A stretch of DNA of 64,000 bases, taken from positions 124,001 to 188,000 of the forward strand of contig NZ_JAHYBZ010000009.1 in NCBI RefSeq assembly GCF_019430885.1. Reading direction: 5' to 3'. The position numbers and the translations under genes are program-made. Below are positions 54,805-63,252 of the stretch, piece by piece. The notes beneath the pieces were generated by a model. That model saw only the letters and a list, made by a program, of their open reading frames with translations. It was not told the origin of the DNA and made no database searches. This DNA is from Roseomonas alba. Its GTDB lineage: Bacteria; Pseudomonadota; Alphaproteobacteria; Acetobacterales; Acetobacteraceae. The stretch's first letter is position 1. Every line of letters starts with the position of its first letter.

Positions 54805-55326
54805 GTGGCGGTGAAGCGCGTGATGGTGGGCGAGATCGGCAGGCCGCATGGCGTGCGTGGTCTCGTGCGCCTGCGCGCCTTCACCGAGGACCCGGCCGCC
54901 ATCGCCGCCTACTCCCCGCTGACCGACGAGAGTGGTGCGCGGCGCTTCGAGCTGACCCTGAAGGGGGGCGATATCGCCGCCATCGCGGGTGTCACCGATC
55001 GCGACGCGGCGCAGCGCCTGACCGGGACCAAGCTCTATGTCGAGCGCGACCGGCTGCCGGCGACGGAGGAAGAGGAGTTCTACCTGACCGACCTGATCGG
55101 CCTGTCGGCCGTGACAGCGGATGGGGAGACCCTGGGGCGGGTGCGCGCGGTCGAGGACCACGGCGCCGGCGCCTTCCTGATCGTCGATGGCGGGACGCGC
55201 GAGCACCTGCTGCCCTTCACCAAGGCCGTCGTGCCGGTGGTGGACCTGGCGGGCGGGCGCGTCACGGTGGTGATGCCGGGCGAGATCCTGGTGCGCCCGC
55301 AGGCGGGGGAGGAGGACGCGGCATGA
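54805..55326 (+). CDS. rimM: 16S rRNA-processing protein RimM
   Basis: The 173-residue protein has a RimM N-domain ([21 protein letters not shown], then [12 protein letters not shown]) and PRC-barrel C-domain ([20 protein letters not shown] and [20 protein letters not shown]). It binds S19 and helps 30S head maturation. The start is a GTG at 54805, 25 bp after rpsP. It ends in overlap with trmD (ATGA). Confidence 0.95.
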   Translation: MAVKRVMVGEIGRPHGVRGLVRLRAFTEDPAAIAAYSPLTDESGARRFELTLKGGDIAAIAGVTDRDAAQRLTGTKLYVERDRLPATEEEEFYLTDLIGLSAVTADGETLGRVRAVEDHGAGAFLIVDGGTREHLLPFTKAVVPVVDLAGGRVTVVMPGEILVRPQAGEEDAA

Positions 55327-56063
55327 GCTGGCGGGCTTCTGTCCTGACCTTGTTCCCGGAGATGTTCCCGGGGCCGCTCGGGCTGTCGCTCGCCGGTCGC
55401 GCGTTGCGCGATGGCAAGTGGGCGCTGGAGGCGACCGACATCCGCTCCTTCGCGACCGACCGTCATCGCACCGTCGATGACACGCCGGCCGGCGGCGGGG
55501 CGGGGATGGTCATGCGCCCCGACGTGCTGGACACCGCCATCGCGGGCGTCATGCCCGAGGGCGATGCCCGTCCGCTGATTTACCTGACCCCGCGCGGGCG
55601 GCTGCTGGACCAGGCGATGGTCCGCGGCCTCGCCGAGGGGCCGGGCTGCGTCCTGCTCTGCGGCCGCTACGAAGGCATCGACCAGCGCGTCATCGAGGCG
55701 CGCGGCATGGTCGAGGTCTCGATCGGCGACTACGTGCTGAGCGGTGGCGAGACGGCGGCGCTGGTGCTGCTCGATGCCTGCGTCCGGTTGCTGCCGGGCG
55801 TGATGGGGGCGGCGGACAGCGCCACCGAGGAAAGCCACGGCGGCGAAGGCCTGCTGGAATACCCGCACTACACACGCCCGGCCGAATGGCAGGGCCGTGC
55901 CATCCCGGAGGTGCTGCTCTCCGGCCACCACGCTGACATCGCGCGCTGGCGGCGGGCCGAGAGCGAGCGGATCACGAAAGAGCGCCGACCCGACCTCTGG
56001 GCACGGCACGAAGCGAAACAACGCGGGGCTGGGGGCATGGACGGCCACCCTGCCGCCGCTTAA
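55323..56063 (+). CDS. trmD: tRNA (guanine37-N1)-methyltransferase
   Basis: The 246-residue SPOUT enzyme has [20 protein letters not shown] at the start, [20 protein letters not shown] near 47 (the SAM/catalytic region), [20 protein letters not shown] near 110 and the trefoil knot [20 protein letters not shown] near 135. It methylates G37 of tRNAs reading CNN codons. It overlaps rimM by 4 bp, and rplS follows 25 bp later. Confidence 0.97.
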   Translation: MSWRASVLTLFPEMFPGPLGLSLAGRALRDGKWALEATDIRSFATDRHRTVDDTPAGGGAGMVMRPDVLDTAIAGVMPEGDARPLIYLTPRGRLLDQAMVRGLAEGPGCVLLCGRYEGIDQRVIEARGMVEVSIGDYVLSGGETAALVLLDACVRLLPGVMGAADSATEESHGGEGLLEYPHYTRPAEWQGRAIPEVLLSGHHADIARWRRAESERITKERRPDLWARHEAKQRGAGGMDGHPAAA

Positions 56064-56088
56064 GAGAATCATCGAAAGGACCCAGGTT

Positions 56089-56517
56089 ATGAACCTTCTG
56101 GAGCAGTTCGAGGCCGATCAGCTGGCCCGCCTCAGCGCCGCCCGCGCGACGCCCGACTTCGCGCCGGGCGACACCGTCCGCGTGATGGTGAAGGTGCAGG
56201 AAGGCGAGCGCGTCCGTACCCAGGCCTATGAGGGCGTGGTGATCGCGCGCAACAACAAGGGCGTGCAGAGCAACTTCACCGTCCGCAAGCTGTCCTATGG
56301 CGAGGGCGTGGAACGCGTGTTCCCACTCTATTCGCCGAACGTGGCCGAGATCCAGGTGGTCCGCCGTGGCAAGGTCCGCCGCGCGAAGCTGTACTACCTG
56401 CGTGGCCGCACCGGTAAGTCGGCGCGCATCGCCGAGAAGCTGGCGCCGAAGGCCTCTGCCTCTGCCGCTGCTGCCGCCCCGGCCGCGGCGCCGGCGGCTC
56501 CGGCCACCGAAGCGTAA
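56089..56517 (+). CDS. rplS: 50S ribosomal protein L19
   Basis: The 142-residue protein has the L19 pattern [40 protein letters not shown] and [37 protein letters not shown]. The core is about 115 residues, followed by an Ala/Pro-rich tail typical of the group. It ends the translation part of the run, and a GC-rich hairpin separates it from leuC. Confidence 0.97.
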   Translation: MNLLEQFEADQLARLSAARATPDFAPGDTVRVMVKVQEGERVRTQAYEGVVIARNNKGVQSNFTVRKLSYGEGVERVFPLYSPNVAEIQVVRRGKVRRAKLYYLRGRTGKSARIAEKLAPKASASAAAAAPAAAPAAPATEA

Positions 56518-56524
56518 CTATTCC

Positions 56525-56552
56525 ACGGGCCGCCGCATGGGGCGGCGGCCGT
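56525..56552 (+). terminator. GC hairpin between rplS and leuC
   Basis: CCGCCGC (56530-56536) pairs with GCGGCGG (56542-56548), and ACGG/CCGT extend the stem beyond one bulged G. There is no U tract and leuC starts 18 bp later, so it may only attenuate or sit in the leuC leader. No leucine-rich leader peptide was found. Confidence 0.45.
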
Positions 56553-56569
56553 CGGGAAGGGAGAAGAAT

Positions 56570-58000
56570 ATGTCAGCGCAGAAGCCGCGCACGTTGTTCG
56601 ACAAGATCTGGGACGCCCATGTGGTGGACACGCTCCCCGACGGCACGGCTCTGCTCTACATCGACCTTCACCTTACCCACGAAGTGACCACGCCGCAGGC
56701 CTATGACGGCCTGCGGGCGGCGGGCCGTCGCGTGCGTCGCCCCGATGCGACGCTGGCAGTGGTCGATCACAACATCGCCACCGACGACAGCCGCCGCACC
56801 GGCATTCTCGACCCGGAAAGCCGGCTGCAGGTCGAGACGCTCGAGAAGAACGTCGCCGAATTCGGCGTGCCTTATATTCCGCTGCTCGATGACCGGCAGG
56901 GCATTGTGCATGTGATCGGCCCCGAACTGGGGCGCTCGCTGCCGGGCATGACCATCGTCTGTGGCGACAGCCACACCTCGACGCATGGCGCGATGGGCGC
57001 GCTCGCCTTCGGCATCGGCACCAGCGAGGTCGAGCACGTGCTCGCCACGCAGACGCTGCTGCAGAAGCCGGCCAAGAACATGCGCATCAGCGTCGATGGC
57101 AACCTGGCCTATGGCTGCACGGGCAAGGACATCGTGCTCGCCATCATCGGACGCATCGGCACGGCCGGCGGCACGGGCCATGTGATCGAATATGCGGGTG
57201 ATGCGATCCGCGCGCTCGACATGGCCGGACGCATGACGGTGTGCAACATGTCGATCGAGGGCGGGGCCCGCGCCGGCATGGTCGCCCCCGACCAGACGAC
57301 CTACGACTATGTCGCGAAGACGCCGAACGGGCCGAAGGGCGAGGCACTCGCCCGCGCCATGGAGTGGTGGAAGACGCTGCCCACCGACCCCGGGGCGCAT
57401 TTCGACACGGTCGTCCAGCTCGACGCGCATGCCATCGCGCCGCAGGTCACCTGGGGCACCAACCCGGAAGCCGTGCTGCCGATCACCGGCGTGGTGCCGA
57501 ACCCCGCCGACGAGGCGGATGAGGCGAGGCGCGTGCAGATGGAGCGGATGATCCACTACATGGATCTCACGCCCGGGCAGCGGTTGCAGGACCTCGCGGT
57601 GGACGTCGTCTTCATCGGGTCCTGCACCAACAGCCGCATCGAGGACATCCGCGCCGCCGCTGCCATCGCCAAGGGTCGCAAGGTCGCGGACCATGTGCGC
57701 GCGATGGTCGTGCCGGGCTCCGGCCTGGTGAAGAAGCAGGCGGAGGCCGAGGGCCTCGACCGCATCCTGCGGGAGGCGGGCTTTGAATGGCGCGAGGCCG
57801 GCTGCTCCATGTGCCTCGGCATGAACCCGGACAAGCTGACGCCGGGCCAGCGCTGCGCCAGCACCTCGAACCGCAATTTCGAAGGGCGCCAGGGGCCGGG
57901 CGGGCGGACGCATCTGCTTTCCCCCGCCATGGCCGCGGCCGCGGCGCTGGCAGGCCGCCTAGCCGATGTGCGCGACTATCAGCCGAAGGAGAGCGTGTGA
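56570..58000 (+). CDS. leuC: 3-isopropylmalate dehydratase large subunit
   Basis: The 476-residue aconitase-family protein has [13 protein letters not shown] near 64, [20 protein letters not shown] near 132, the cluster Cys residues in [12 protein letters not shown] (near 350) and [20 protein letters not shown] (near 410), and [20 protein letters not shown] near 435. With leuD it isomerises 2- to 3-isopropylmalate using a 4Fe-4S cluster in leucine synthesis. GGGAGAAGA precedes the ATG. It is coupled to leuD by TGATG. Confidence 0.97.
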   Translation: MSAQKPRTLFDKIWDAHVVDTLPDGTALLYIDLHLTHEVTTPQAYDGLRAAGRRVRRPDATLAVVDHNIATDDSRRTGILDPESRLQVETLEKNVAEFGVPYIPLLDDRQGIVHVIGPELGRSLPGMTIVCGDSHTSTHGAMGALAFGIGTSEVEHVLATQTLLQKPAKNMRISVDGNLAYGCTGKDIVLAIIGRIGTAGGTGHVIEYAGDAIRALDMAGRMTVCNMSIEGGARAGMVAPDQTTYDYVAKTPNGPKGEALARAMEWWKTLPTDPGAHFDTVVQLDAHAIAPQVTWGTNPEAVLPITGVVPNPADEADEARRVQMERMIHYMDLTPGQRLQDLAVDVVFIGSCTNSRIEDIRAAAAIAKGRKVADHVRAMVVPGSGLVKKQAEAEGLDRILREAGFEWREAGCSMCLGMNPDKLTPGQRCASTSNRNFEGRQGPGGRTHLLSPAMAAAAALAGRLADVRDYQPKESV

Positions 58001-58611
58001 TGCAGGCCTTCACCAAGCTCACCGGCATCGCGGCGCCGCTTCCTAAGGCGAATGTCGACACCGACCAGATCATCCCGGCGCGCTTCCTGAAGTCGATTTC
58101 GCGCAGCGGATTCGGCAAGCACCTCTTCGCCAATTTCCGCTTCATGGAGGACGGGTCGGAGAACCCGGACTTCGTGCTGAACCAGGAGCCGTATCGCAAG
58201 GCAGAAGTGCTGATCGCCTTCGAGAATTTCGGCTGCGGCTCATCGCGCGAACACGCGCCCTGGGCGCTGCTCGATTTCGGCATCCGCTGCGTCATCGCGC
58301 CGGACTTCGCGGACATCTTCCACAACAACAGCTTCAAGAACGGCGTGCTGCCGGTCCGGCTGCCGAAGGAAGTCTGCGCGCAGCTCATGGAAGACGCGAA
58401 GATGGGCCCCAATGCCCGCATCACCGTCGACCTGGAACGCGAAGTGGTGGTGCGTCCCAATGGCGAGGAGATCCCCTTCAAGATCGACCCGCTGCGCAGG
58501 CACCTGCTGCTGAACGGCCTCGACGATATCGGCCAGACCATGCAGCACGCGCCGGCCATCGATTCCTTCGAGGCGAAGCAGAAGGCTTCACAGCCCTGGC
58601 TCTACGCCTGA
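58000..58611 (+). CDS. leuD: 3-isopropylmalate dehydratase small subunit
   Basis: The 203-residue swivel domain has [31 protein letters not shown] at the start, [20 protein letters not shown] near 75 (substrate-binding Ser and Arg) and [28 protein letters not shown] near 95-120. It is coupled to leuC at one shared base. leuB follows after 66 bp, completing a leuCDB operon; leuA is not in the window. Confidence 0.97.
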   Translation: MQAFTKLTGIAAPLPKANVDTDQIIPARFLKSISRSGFGKHLFANFRFMEDGSENPDFVLNQEPYRKAEVLIAFENFGCGSSREHAPWALLDFGIRCVIAPDFADIFHNNSFKNGVLPVRLPKEVCAQLMEDAKMGPNARITVDLEREVVVRPNGEEIPFKIDPLRRHLLLNGLDDIGQTMQHAPAIDSFEAKQKASQPWLYA

Positions 58612-58677
58612 GCTGACTCACCCCCGGGTGGCGCCCTCCCGGGGCGCCTCCCCGACTATCAGGAGACGTCCCGAGAC

Positions 58678-59793
58678 ATGCCCTCCAACAAGAAACTCCT
58701 CATTCTGCCCGGCGACGGGATCGGCCCCGAGGTGATGCGCGAAGTCCGCCGCGTCATCGACTGGATGGACCGGCGTCGTGCGGTGACCTTCGACATGGAG
58801 GAGGGCGTCGTCGGCGGGGCCTCGATCGACGCACAGGGCACGCCGATCACGGATGAGACGGTGGAGAAGGCCAAGGCCGCCGATGCCGTGCTGTTCGGGT
58901 CGGTCGGCGGGCCGAAGTGGGATGGCCTGCCGTTCGAGCAGCGGCCGGAACTCGGCATCCTGCGCCTGCGCAAGGATCTCGGCCTCTTCGCCAATCTGCG
59001 CCCGGCGCTGGTGATGGATCCGCTGGTCGATGCGTCCTCGCTGAAGCCCGACATCGTGCGCGGCGTGGACATCATGGTCGTGCGGGAATCGACCGGCGGC
59101 GTCTATTTCGGGGAACCGCGCGGCGTCGAGACCCTGCCCGACGGCAAGCGCCGCGGCTTCGACACCGACGTGTATCATGAGGACGAGATCGCCCGTGTGG
59201 CCCGCGTCGCCTTCGACCTGGCGCGCAAGCGCCGCGGGAAGGTGACCTCGGTCGAGAAGGCGAACGTCATGCAGTCCGGCCGCCTGTGGCGCGCCGTGGT
59301 GGGCGAGATCCACAAGGCCGAATACGCCGATGTGGAGCTCGAGAACATGTACGCGGACAACTGCGCCATGCAGCTCTGCTCGCGGCCGAAGCAGTTCGAC
59401 GTGATCCTCGGATCCAACCTGTTCGGCGACGTGCTGTCGGATCTCGCGGCGGCGCTGACCGGCTCGCTCGGCATGCTGCCCTCGGCGACGCTTGGCGCGG
59501 TCGATCCGACCAGCGGCAAGCGGCATGCGCTGTATGAGCCGATCCATGGTTCCGCGCCGGATATCGCAGGGAAGGGCATCGCCAATCCACTGGCGCAGAT
59601 TCTGTCCTTCGCCATGCTGCTGCGCTGGTCCTTCGGCATGGACGAGGATGCCGATCTGCTCGAATCCGCGGTCGCCAAGGTGCTGTCCGGTGGGCTGCGC
59701 ACGGCAGACATCATGCAGGCTGGCATGGCGCGCGTCGGCACCACCGTGATGGGTGAGGCCGTGGTGCGCGAGCTCGACAAGCTCTCCGCCTGA
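58678..59793 (+). CDS. leuB: 3-isopropylmalate dehydrogenase
   Basis: The 371-residue protein has [20 protein letters not shown] at the start, [20 protein letters not shown] near 77, [39 protein letters not shown] near 137, the catalytic Lys and Asp of [14 protein letters not shown] and [20 protein letters not shown] (near 245), and [20 protein letters not shown] near 285. It makes 2-ketoisocaproate with NAD. CAGGAGACGTCC precedes the ATG. Confidence 0.97.
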   Translation: MPSNKKLLILPGDGIGPEVMREVRRVIDWMDRRRAVTFDMEEGVVGGASIDAQGTPITDETVEKAKAADAVLFGSVGGPKWDGLPFEQRPELGILRLRKDLGLFANLRPALVMDPLVDASSLKPDIVRGVDIMVVRESTGGVYFGEPRGVETLPDGKRRGFDTDVYHEDEIARVARVAFDLARKRRGKVTSVEKANVMQSGRLWRAVVGEIHKAEYADVELENMYADNCAMQLCSRPKQFDVILGSNLFGDVLSDLAAALTGSLGMLPSATLGAVDPTSGKRHALYEPIHGSAPDIAGKGIANPLAQILSFAMLLRWSFGMDEDADLLESAVAKVLSGGLRTADIMQAGMARVGTTVMGEAVVRELDKLSA

Positions 59794-59838
59794 TATCGAG
59801 TAGCGGTCGCGCCCCGGCCGCTTCTGCACTGCACCACG

Positions 59839-59875
59839 CCTGATGCGATTCCGCGTGACAGCGGAACGCATCAGG
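59839..59875 (+). terminator. Palindrome after leuB
   Basis: CCTGATGCGATTCCGC (59839-59854) and GCGGAACGCATCAGG (59861-59875) form a 15 bp stem with one bulged A and a GTGACA loop, 45 bp past the leuB stop. TCAGTCTGATCCCGAATCAG follows as a second small palindrome. U tracts are absent. It is probably the end of the leu transcript or a repeated extragenic palindrome. Confidence 0.55.
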
Positions 59876-59999
59876 GTCAGTCTGATCCCGAATCAGTCTT
59901 CCGATCCCGTTGGTACCGCCCGGTGCGGTGCCAGGCATTCCGTATCGAATTGCCTTCGGCCCACGCCTTCGCGGGGCCGCGACGCTGGGAGGGAACACC

Positions 60000-60602
60000 A
60001 TGGGCTATCATCTCAAGGGTGAGCTGCTCGAGGTCTGCGACTGCAACACCCTCTGCCCCTGCTGGATCGGCGAAGACCCGGACAACGGCACCTGCCGTTC
60101 GTCGCTCGCCTATCGCATCGAGAAGGGCGAGATCGACGGGGTCGATGTCTCCGGCCTGAATTTCGGGGTCGCTGTCTTCATTCCGGGCAATGTGCTCGCC
60201 GGGAAATGGCGTGTGGTCCGCTATGTCGATGACCGCGCCAGCGGTCCGCAGGAAGCGGCGCTGCTGAAGGTCTTCCGCGGCGAGGCTGGCGGGCCGATGG
60301 CACAACTCGCCGGCCTGGTCGGGGAGGAGGTGGACGCCCGGCGCGCGCGCTTCACCTTCGATGTGAAGGAAGGCAAGGGGACGTTGCGGATCGGCGATGC
60401 CGTCCACGCCGTGATGGAGCCCTATCGCGGCCCCACCGGCGAACCGACACGACTGGTTGAGAGCATTTTCTCTACCATTCCCGGCTCGCCCGCCTTCGTC
60501 AGCAAGGCGTCGGAGTTCCGGTTGACACAGCCGGAGCTCGGCATCGATGTCAGCCTGAAGGGCCACAACGCCATCCAGGGCTTCTTCGAACTTCAGAGTT
60601 GA
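60000..60602 (+). CDS. DUF1326-family protein
   Basis: The 200-residue protein opens YHLKGELLEVCDCNTLCPCW, the Cys-rich CxCxxxCPC motif of DUF1326, suited to metal or thiol chemistry, then GLNFGVAVFIPGNVLAGKWR and a C-terminal FRLTQPELGIDVSLKGHNAI QGFFE. The start at 60000 follows GGGAGGGAACACC. It is followed within 12 bp by a DUF2182 membrane protein, a pairing seen widely; the two probably act together, but the role is unknown. Confidence 0.88.
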   Translation: MGYHLKGELLEVCDCNTLCPCWIGEDPDNGTCRSSLAYRIEKGEIDGVDVSGLNFGVAVFIPGNVLAGKWRVVRYVDDRASGPQEAALLKVFRGEAGGPMAQLAGLVGEEVDARRARFTFDVKEGKGTLRIGDAVHAVMEPYRGPTGEPTRLVESIFSTIPGSPAFVSKASEFRLTQPELGIDVSLKGHNAIQGFFELQS

Positions 60603-60614
60603 GGTGGCGCCGCC

Positions 60615-61415
60615 ATGACGCCGAACACGGCGATGGGCGGGCTGACGCCGCATGATCGATGGTTCGTGCCGCTGTTCGGCGGCACCGTGCTGCTGGCCTG
60701 GGCGGCGCTGGGCGTGTGGGACCTGTCGCCCTATGCCGCCTATCTGCGACATGACTGGACGCAGATCGGCATCGCCGCGAGCCTGTGCACGGCGCTGCCG
60801 GCGGGCGAGATCGTCGGGCCGGCCTTGCTCTATGCCGGCGGATGGGTGCTGATGACGGCGGCGATGATGCTGCCCACGACGCTACCTCTGGTCATCGTGT
60901 TCCGGCGGGTGACGCGCGACCGAGCCGACCGCGCCTGGCTGCTGGCGCTACTCTTCGCCGGCTATCTCTCGGTCTGGTTCGCCTTTGGCATCATGGCGCA
61001 TCTGCTGGGGTTGGGGCTGCTCGTGCTTGCGCGGGCCTCGGTCTGGCTGACCTTCAACGGGTGGGTCATCGGGGCGGGCATTCTGCTCGCGGCCGGACTG
61101 TTCCAGTTCTCGCCGATGAAATATCGCTGCCTTGACGGGTGCCGGTCGCCGCTCGCCTTTGTCTTCGCACGCTGGAGCGGCGAACGGCCGATGTGGGAGA
61201 GCGTCCGACTCGGCGTCGCGCATGGTGCCTACTGCGTCGGCTGCTGCTGGCTGCTGATGCTGCTGATGTTCATAGTCGGGACCGGCAGCCTGGGCTGGAT
61301 GCTGGTGCTCGGCGCCGTCATGGCACTGGAGAAGAACAGCCGCTGGGGCAGGCGGATCGCAGCGCCGGTAGGCCTGGTCTTGTTGATCGCGGCCGCTGGG
61401 GTGGTGGTCGCGTGA
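60615..61415 (+). CDS. DUF2182-family metal-binding membrane protein
   Basis: The 266-residue integral membrane protein has about six hydrophobic segments and the DUF2182 motifs GGWVLMTAAMMLPTTLPLVI near 75, AAGLFQFSPMKYRCLDGCRS (CLDxCRSP) near 155, LRLG-like VRLGVAHGAYCVGCCWLLML near 195 and MALEKNSRWGRRIA near the end. The family is described as predicted metal-binding. It is transcriptionally linked to the DUF1326 gene, so a membrane complex handling a metal or thiol compound is inferred only. Confidence 0.88.
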   Translation: MTPNTAMGGLTPHDRWFVPLFGGTVLLAWAALGVWDLSPYAAYLRHDWTQIGIAASLCTALPAGEIVGPALLYAGGWVLMTAAMMLPTTLPLVIVFRRVTRDRADRAWLLALLFAGYLSVWFAFGIMAHLLGLGLLVLARASVWLTFNGWVIGAGILLAAGLFQFSPMKYRCLDGCRSPLAFVFARWSGERPMWESVRLGVAHGAYCVGCCWLLMLLMFIVGTGSLGWMLVLGAVMALEKNSRWGRRIAAPVGLVLLIAAAGVVVA

Positions 61416-61434
61416 CGCAGGCGATGACGGTCCG

Positions 61435-61694
61435 AGGGGGGCTTTGCCTCTCTCAGGCTCTCCCCACCAAAGGCCGAAGGGCCTTTGGAAACCTCAACCC
61501 GGTGCCGTGCGCCACGGGCAGGACAGCATCCGGACCCGCACTCGCGCACGACGCGCGCTTGGCGGGTCCGTCCTGCTCCGCGCCAGAAGACCGCAGTCCA
61601 GGACGCCCAGCATCCGGGGGCACGCACTGGCGCTGCAAAGCAGCATCAGCGGGACCCTGAGGGTGGGGTGATTCGGAGGAACAGAGACCCTCCG
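61435..61694 (+). repeat. Dispersed palindromic element, copy D
   Basis: The 260 bp element has the left half nearly identical to copy A: a G/C-rich outer hairpin (61435-61455), CCCCACCAAAGGCCGAAGGG CCTTTGG (61463-61489) and AACCTCAACC. The middle ACCCGCACTCGCGCACGACG matches copy B. The right half is degenerate: ACCCT/AGGGT (61655-61665), GGGTGGGGTGATTC and GGAGG/CCCTCC (61676-61694). It follows the DUF2182 stop by 20 bp. The remaining 170 bp up to the first tRNA hold nothing recognised. Confidence 0.75.
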
Positions 61695-61863
61695 ATCTCC
61701 ATCGCAGCGAAACCGACACGTCGTCATGGAAGCGTTGCCGAGGCCCGGAGCGCGCAAAGCCCCCGCCATCGGTCTTCCCGTCGCGTCAATCTCGTGGGGG
61801 AGGGGGTTGCGCCCCATCGCGGCCTCCGCTATTCCCCCGGCCTCGCCGCGGTGAGCGGCAAGG

Positions 61864-61940
61864 GCGCCCGTAGCTCAGCTGGATAGAGCACCAGACTACG
61901 AATCTGGGGGTCAGGAGTTCGAATCTCTTCGGGCGCGCCA
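61864..61940 (+). tRNA. tRNA-Arg (anticodon ACG)
   Basis: The 77-base cloverleaf has acceptor GCGCCCG/CGGGCGC, discriminator G and encoded CCA. The D-arm is GCTCAGCTGGATAGAGC, the anticodon stem CCAGA/TCTGG with loop CTACGAA (ACG, which reads CGN after A-to-I editing), and the T-loop TTCGAAT. All stems pair. Confidence 0.97.
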
Positions 61941-61966
61941 CTTCTCCCTTCACCGCCGGGCGGGCT

Positions 61967-62043
61967 GCGCCCGTAGCTCAACTGGACAGAGCACCAGACT
62001 ACGGATCTGGGGGTTGGGAGTTCGAATCTTCCCGGGCGCGCCA
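61967..62043 (+). tRNA. tRNA-Arg (anticodon ACG), second copy
   Basis: The 77-base cloverleaf lies 26 bp after the first tRNA and has the same acceptor stem, ACG anticodon and CCA end. Differences lie in the D-loop (AACTGGACAGAGC), the base after the anticodon loop (CTACGGA) and a T-stem changed on both sides (GGGAG/CTTCC), where pairing is kept. It is a tandem duplicate that has diverged but stays foldable. Confidence 0.93.
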
Positions 62044-62130
62044 GAATCGCGCAAAATCAGATAGATATGGGAACGAGTGCAGCGGTGTGAGTGAGGCGGC
62101 ATGCCTCAAGCGCTCCTCGCCACGCTCCGT

Positions 62131-63108
62131 TCAGTCATCCTGCTCCGGCGTCAGCGCCACGGATGATGCCGGACGGCCTGTCGCCACCGGTGGCGGCAGG
62201 GGCGTGCCGCGGGTGCGCTCCCGCAGCAGCGTCAGCAGTCCCGACCCGATGATCAACGCGATTCCGACCAGCATGGGCAGGTCGACGCCGTCGCCGAAGA
62301 ACAGGTAGCCCAGCACGATCGCCCACAGCATCTGGCTGTACTGCGTCGGGCCAAGCGCGACCGCCGGCGCGCGGAAGGCCGCGGCCATAAGTAGGATATT
62401 GGCCAGCGCGGCAAGCAGGCCGTAGCTCGCCAGGAATCCCCATTGCAGCGCGCTCGGCATCCGGAAGCCCGGCACCATGAGCAACCCGCAGATCACCACC
62501 GTGCCGAGGATGCCCGCGCCGAACAGCGAGATCCGCTTCTCCTCCGGCCCCGCCGCGCGGAAGGTGATGACCACCACGGCCCCGCCGAGCCCCGCGACCA
62601 GCGCGCCGAGATGCCCGATCTCAAGCGGCCGCAGCCCTGGCCGCAGCACGATCAGCACGCCGATGAAGCCGATGATGACGGCGGCCCAGCGGCGGATGCC
62701 GATCCGCTCCCGCAGGAAGGTCATGGACATCAGCGTCACGAAGGCCGGCTGCAGGAAGATCAGCGCGAAGGCCTCGGCCATCGGCAGATGGGTGAAGGCG
62801 ATGACGGACCCGATGACGCCGAGCGGATAGGCGACGAAGCGCAGCAGCCACAGCGCCCGGCTGCCCGTGGCGAAGATGTCGGTCCAGCGATCGCCGGGCC
62901 GCATCAGGAAGGGCATGGCGAGGAAGGCGAAGAGCGCGCCGAAGAAGGAGGATTCGTAGGCCGGCAGCGCGCCCTCGATCGCCTTCACGCTGGCGTCGCT
63001 GAACGAGAAGGCCGCGAAGGAGAGGAAGCCGAGCACCACGCCGGACGTCACGCGATCGGGCGCCGGGCCGTCCTGTTGCAGCCCCTCGTTTCGCGCCTGC
63101 TGATCCAT
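62131..63108 (-). CDS. EamA/DMT-family transporter
   Basis: The 325-residue protein has ten hydrophobic segments in two EamA repeats: VVLGFLSFAAFSFSDASVKA, FVAYPLGVIGSVIAFTHLPM AEAFALIFLQPAFVTLMSM and FLRERIGIRRWAAVIIGFIG in the first; LLAALANILLMAAAFRAPAV ALGPTQYSQMLWAIVLGYLF and LPMLVGIALIIGSGLLTLLR in the second. It exports an unknown metabolite. The ATG at 63108 (GCAGGAGCAGGACG upstream) is preferred to a start at 63195 whose extension is basic and low complexity. Confidence 0.9.
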   Translation of the reverse strand: MDQQARNEGLQQDGPAPDRVTSGVVLGFLSFAAFSFSDASVKAIEGALPAYESSFFGALFAFLAMPFLMRPGDRWTDIFATGSRALWLLRFVAYPLGVIGSVIAFTHLPMAEAFALIFLQPAFVTLMSMTFLRERIGIRRWAAVIIGFIGVLIVLRPGLRPLEIGHLGALVAGLGGAVVVITFRAAGPEEKRISLFGAGILGTVVICGLLMVPGFRMPSALQWGFLASYGLLAALANILLMAAAFRAPAVALGPTQYSQMLWAIVLGYLFFGDGVDLPMLVGIALIIGSGLLTLLRERTRGTPLPPPVATGRPASSVALTPEQDD

Positions 63109-63252
63109 CGTCCTGCTCCTGCGGCCTCGTGCCTCCTTTCGTGCCGATTCCCCCTGCCGCGCGCATCGGGCGCGGCCGCGTCGCCCATATGTCACGGGCC
63201 CCGGACCGATGACAGGGGTGCAATCCTTGGCAATGTAACCTAACTAGGACGA

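Noticed and set aside
38653..61694. Treating the four repeat copies as ordinary rho-independent terminators
   Set aside because: They span about 200-260 bp, keep a fixed order of hairpins and share core sequence; only copy A ends in a T tract.
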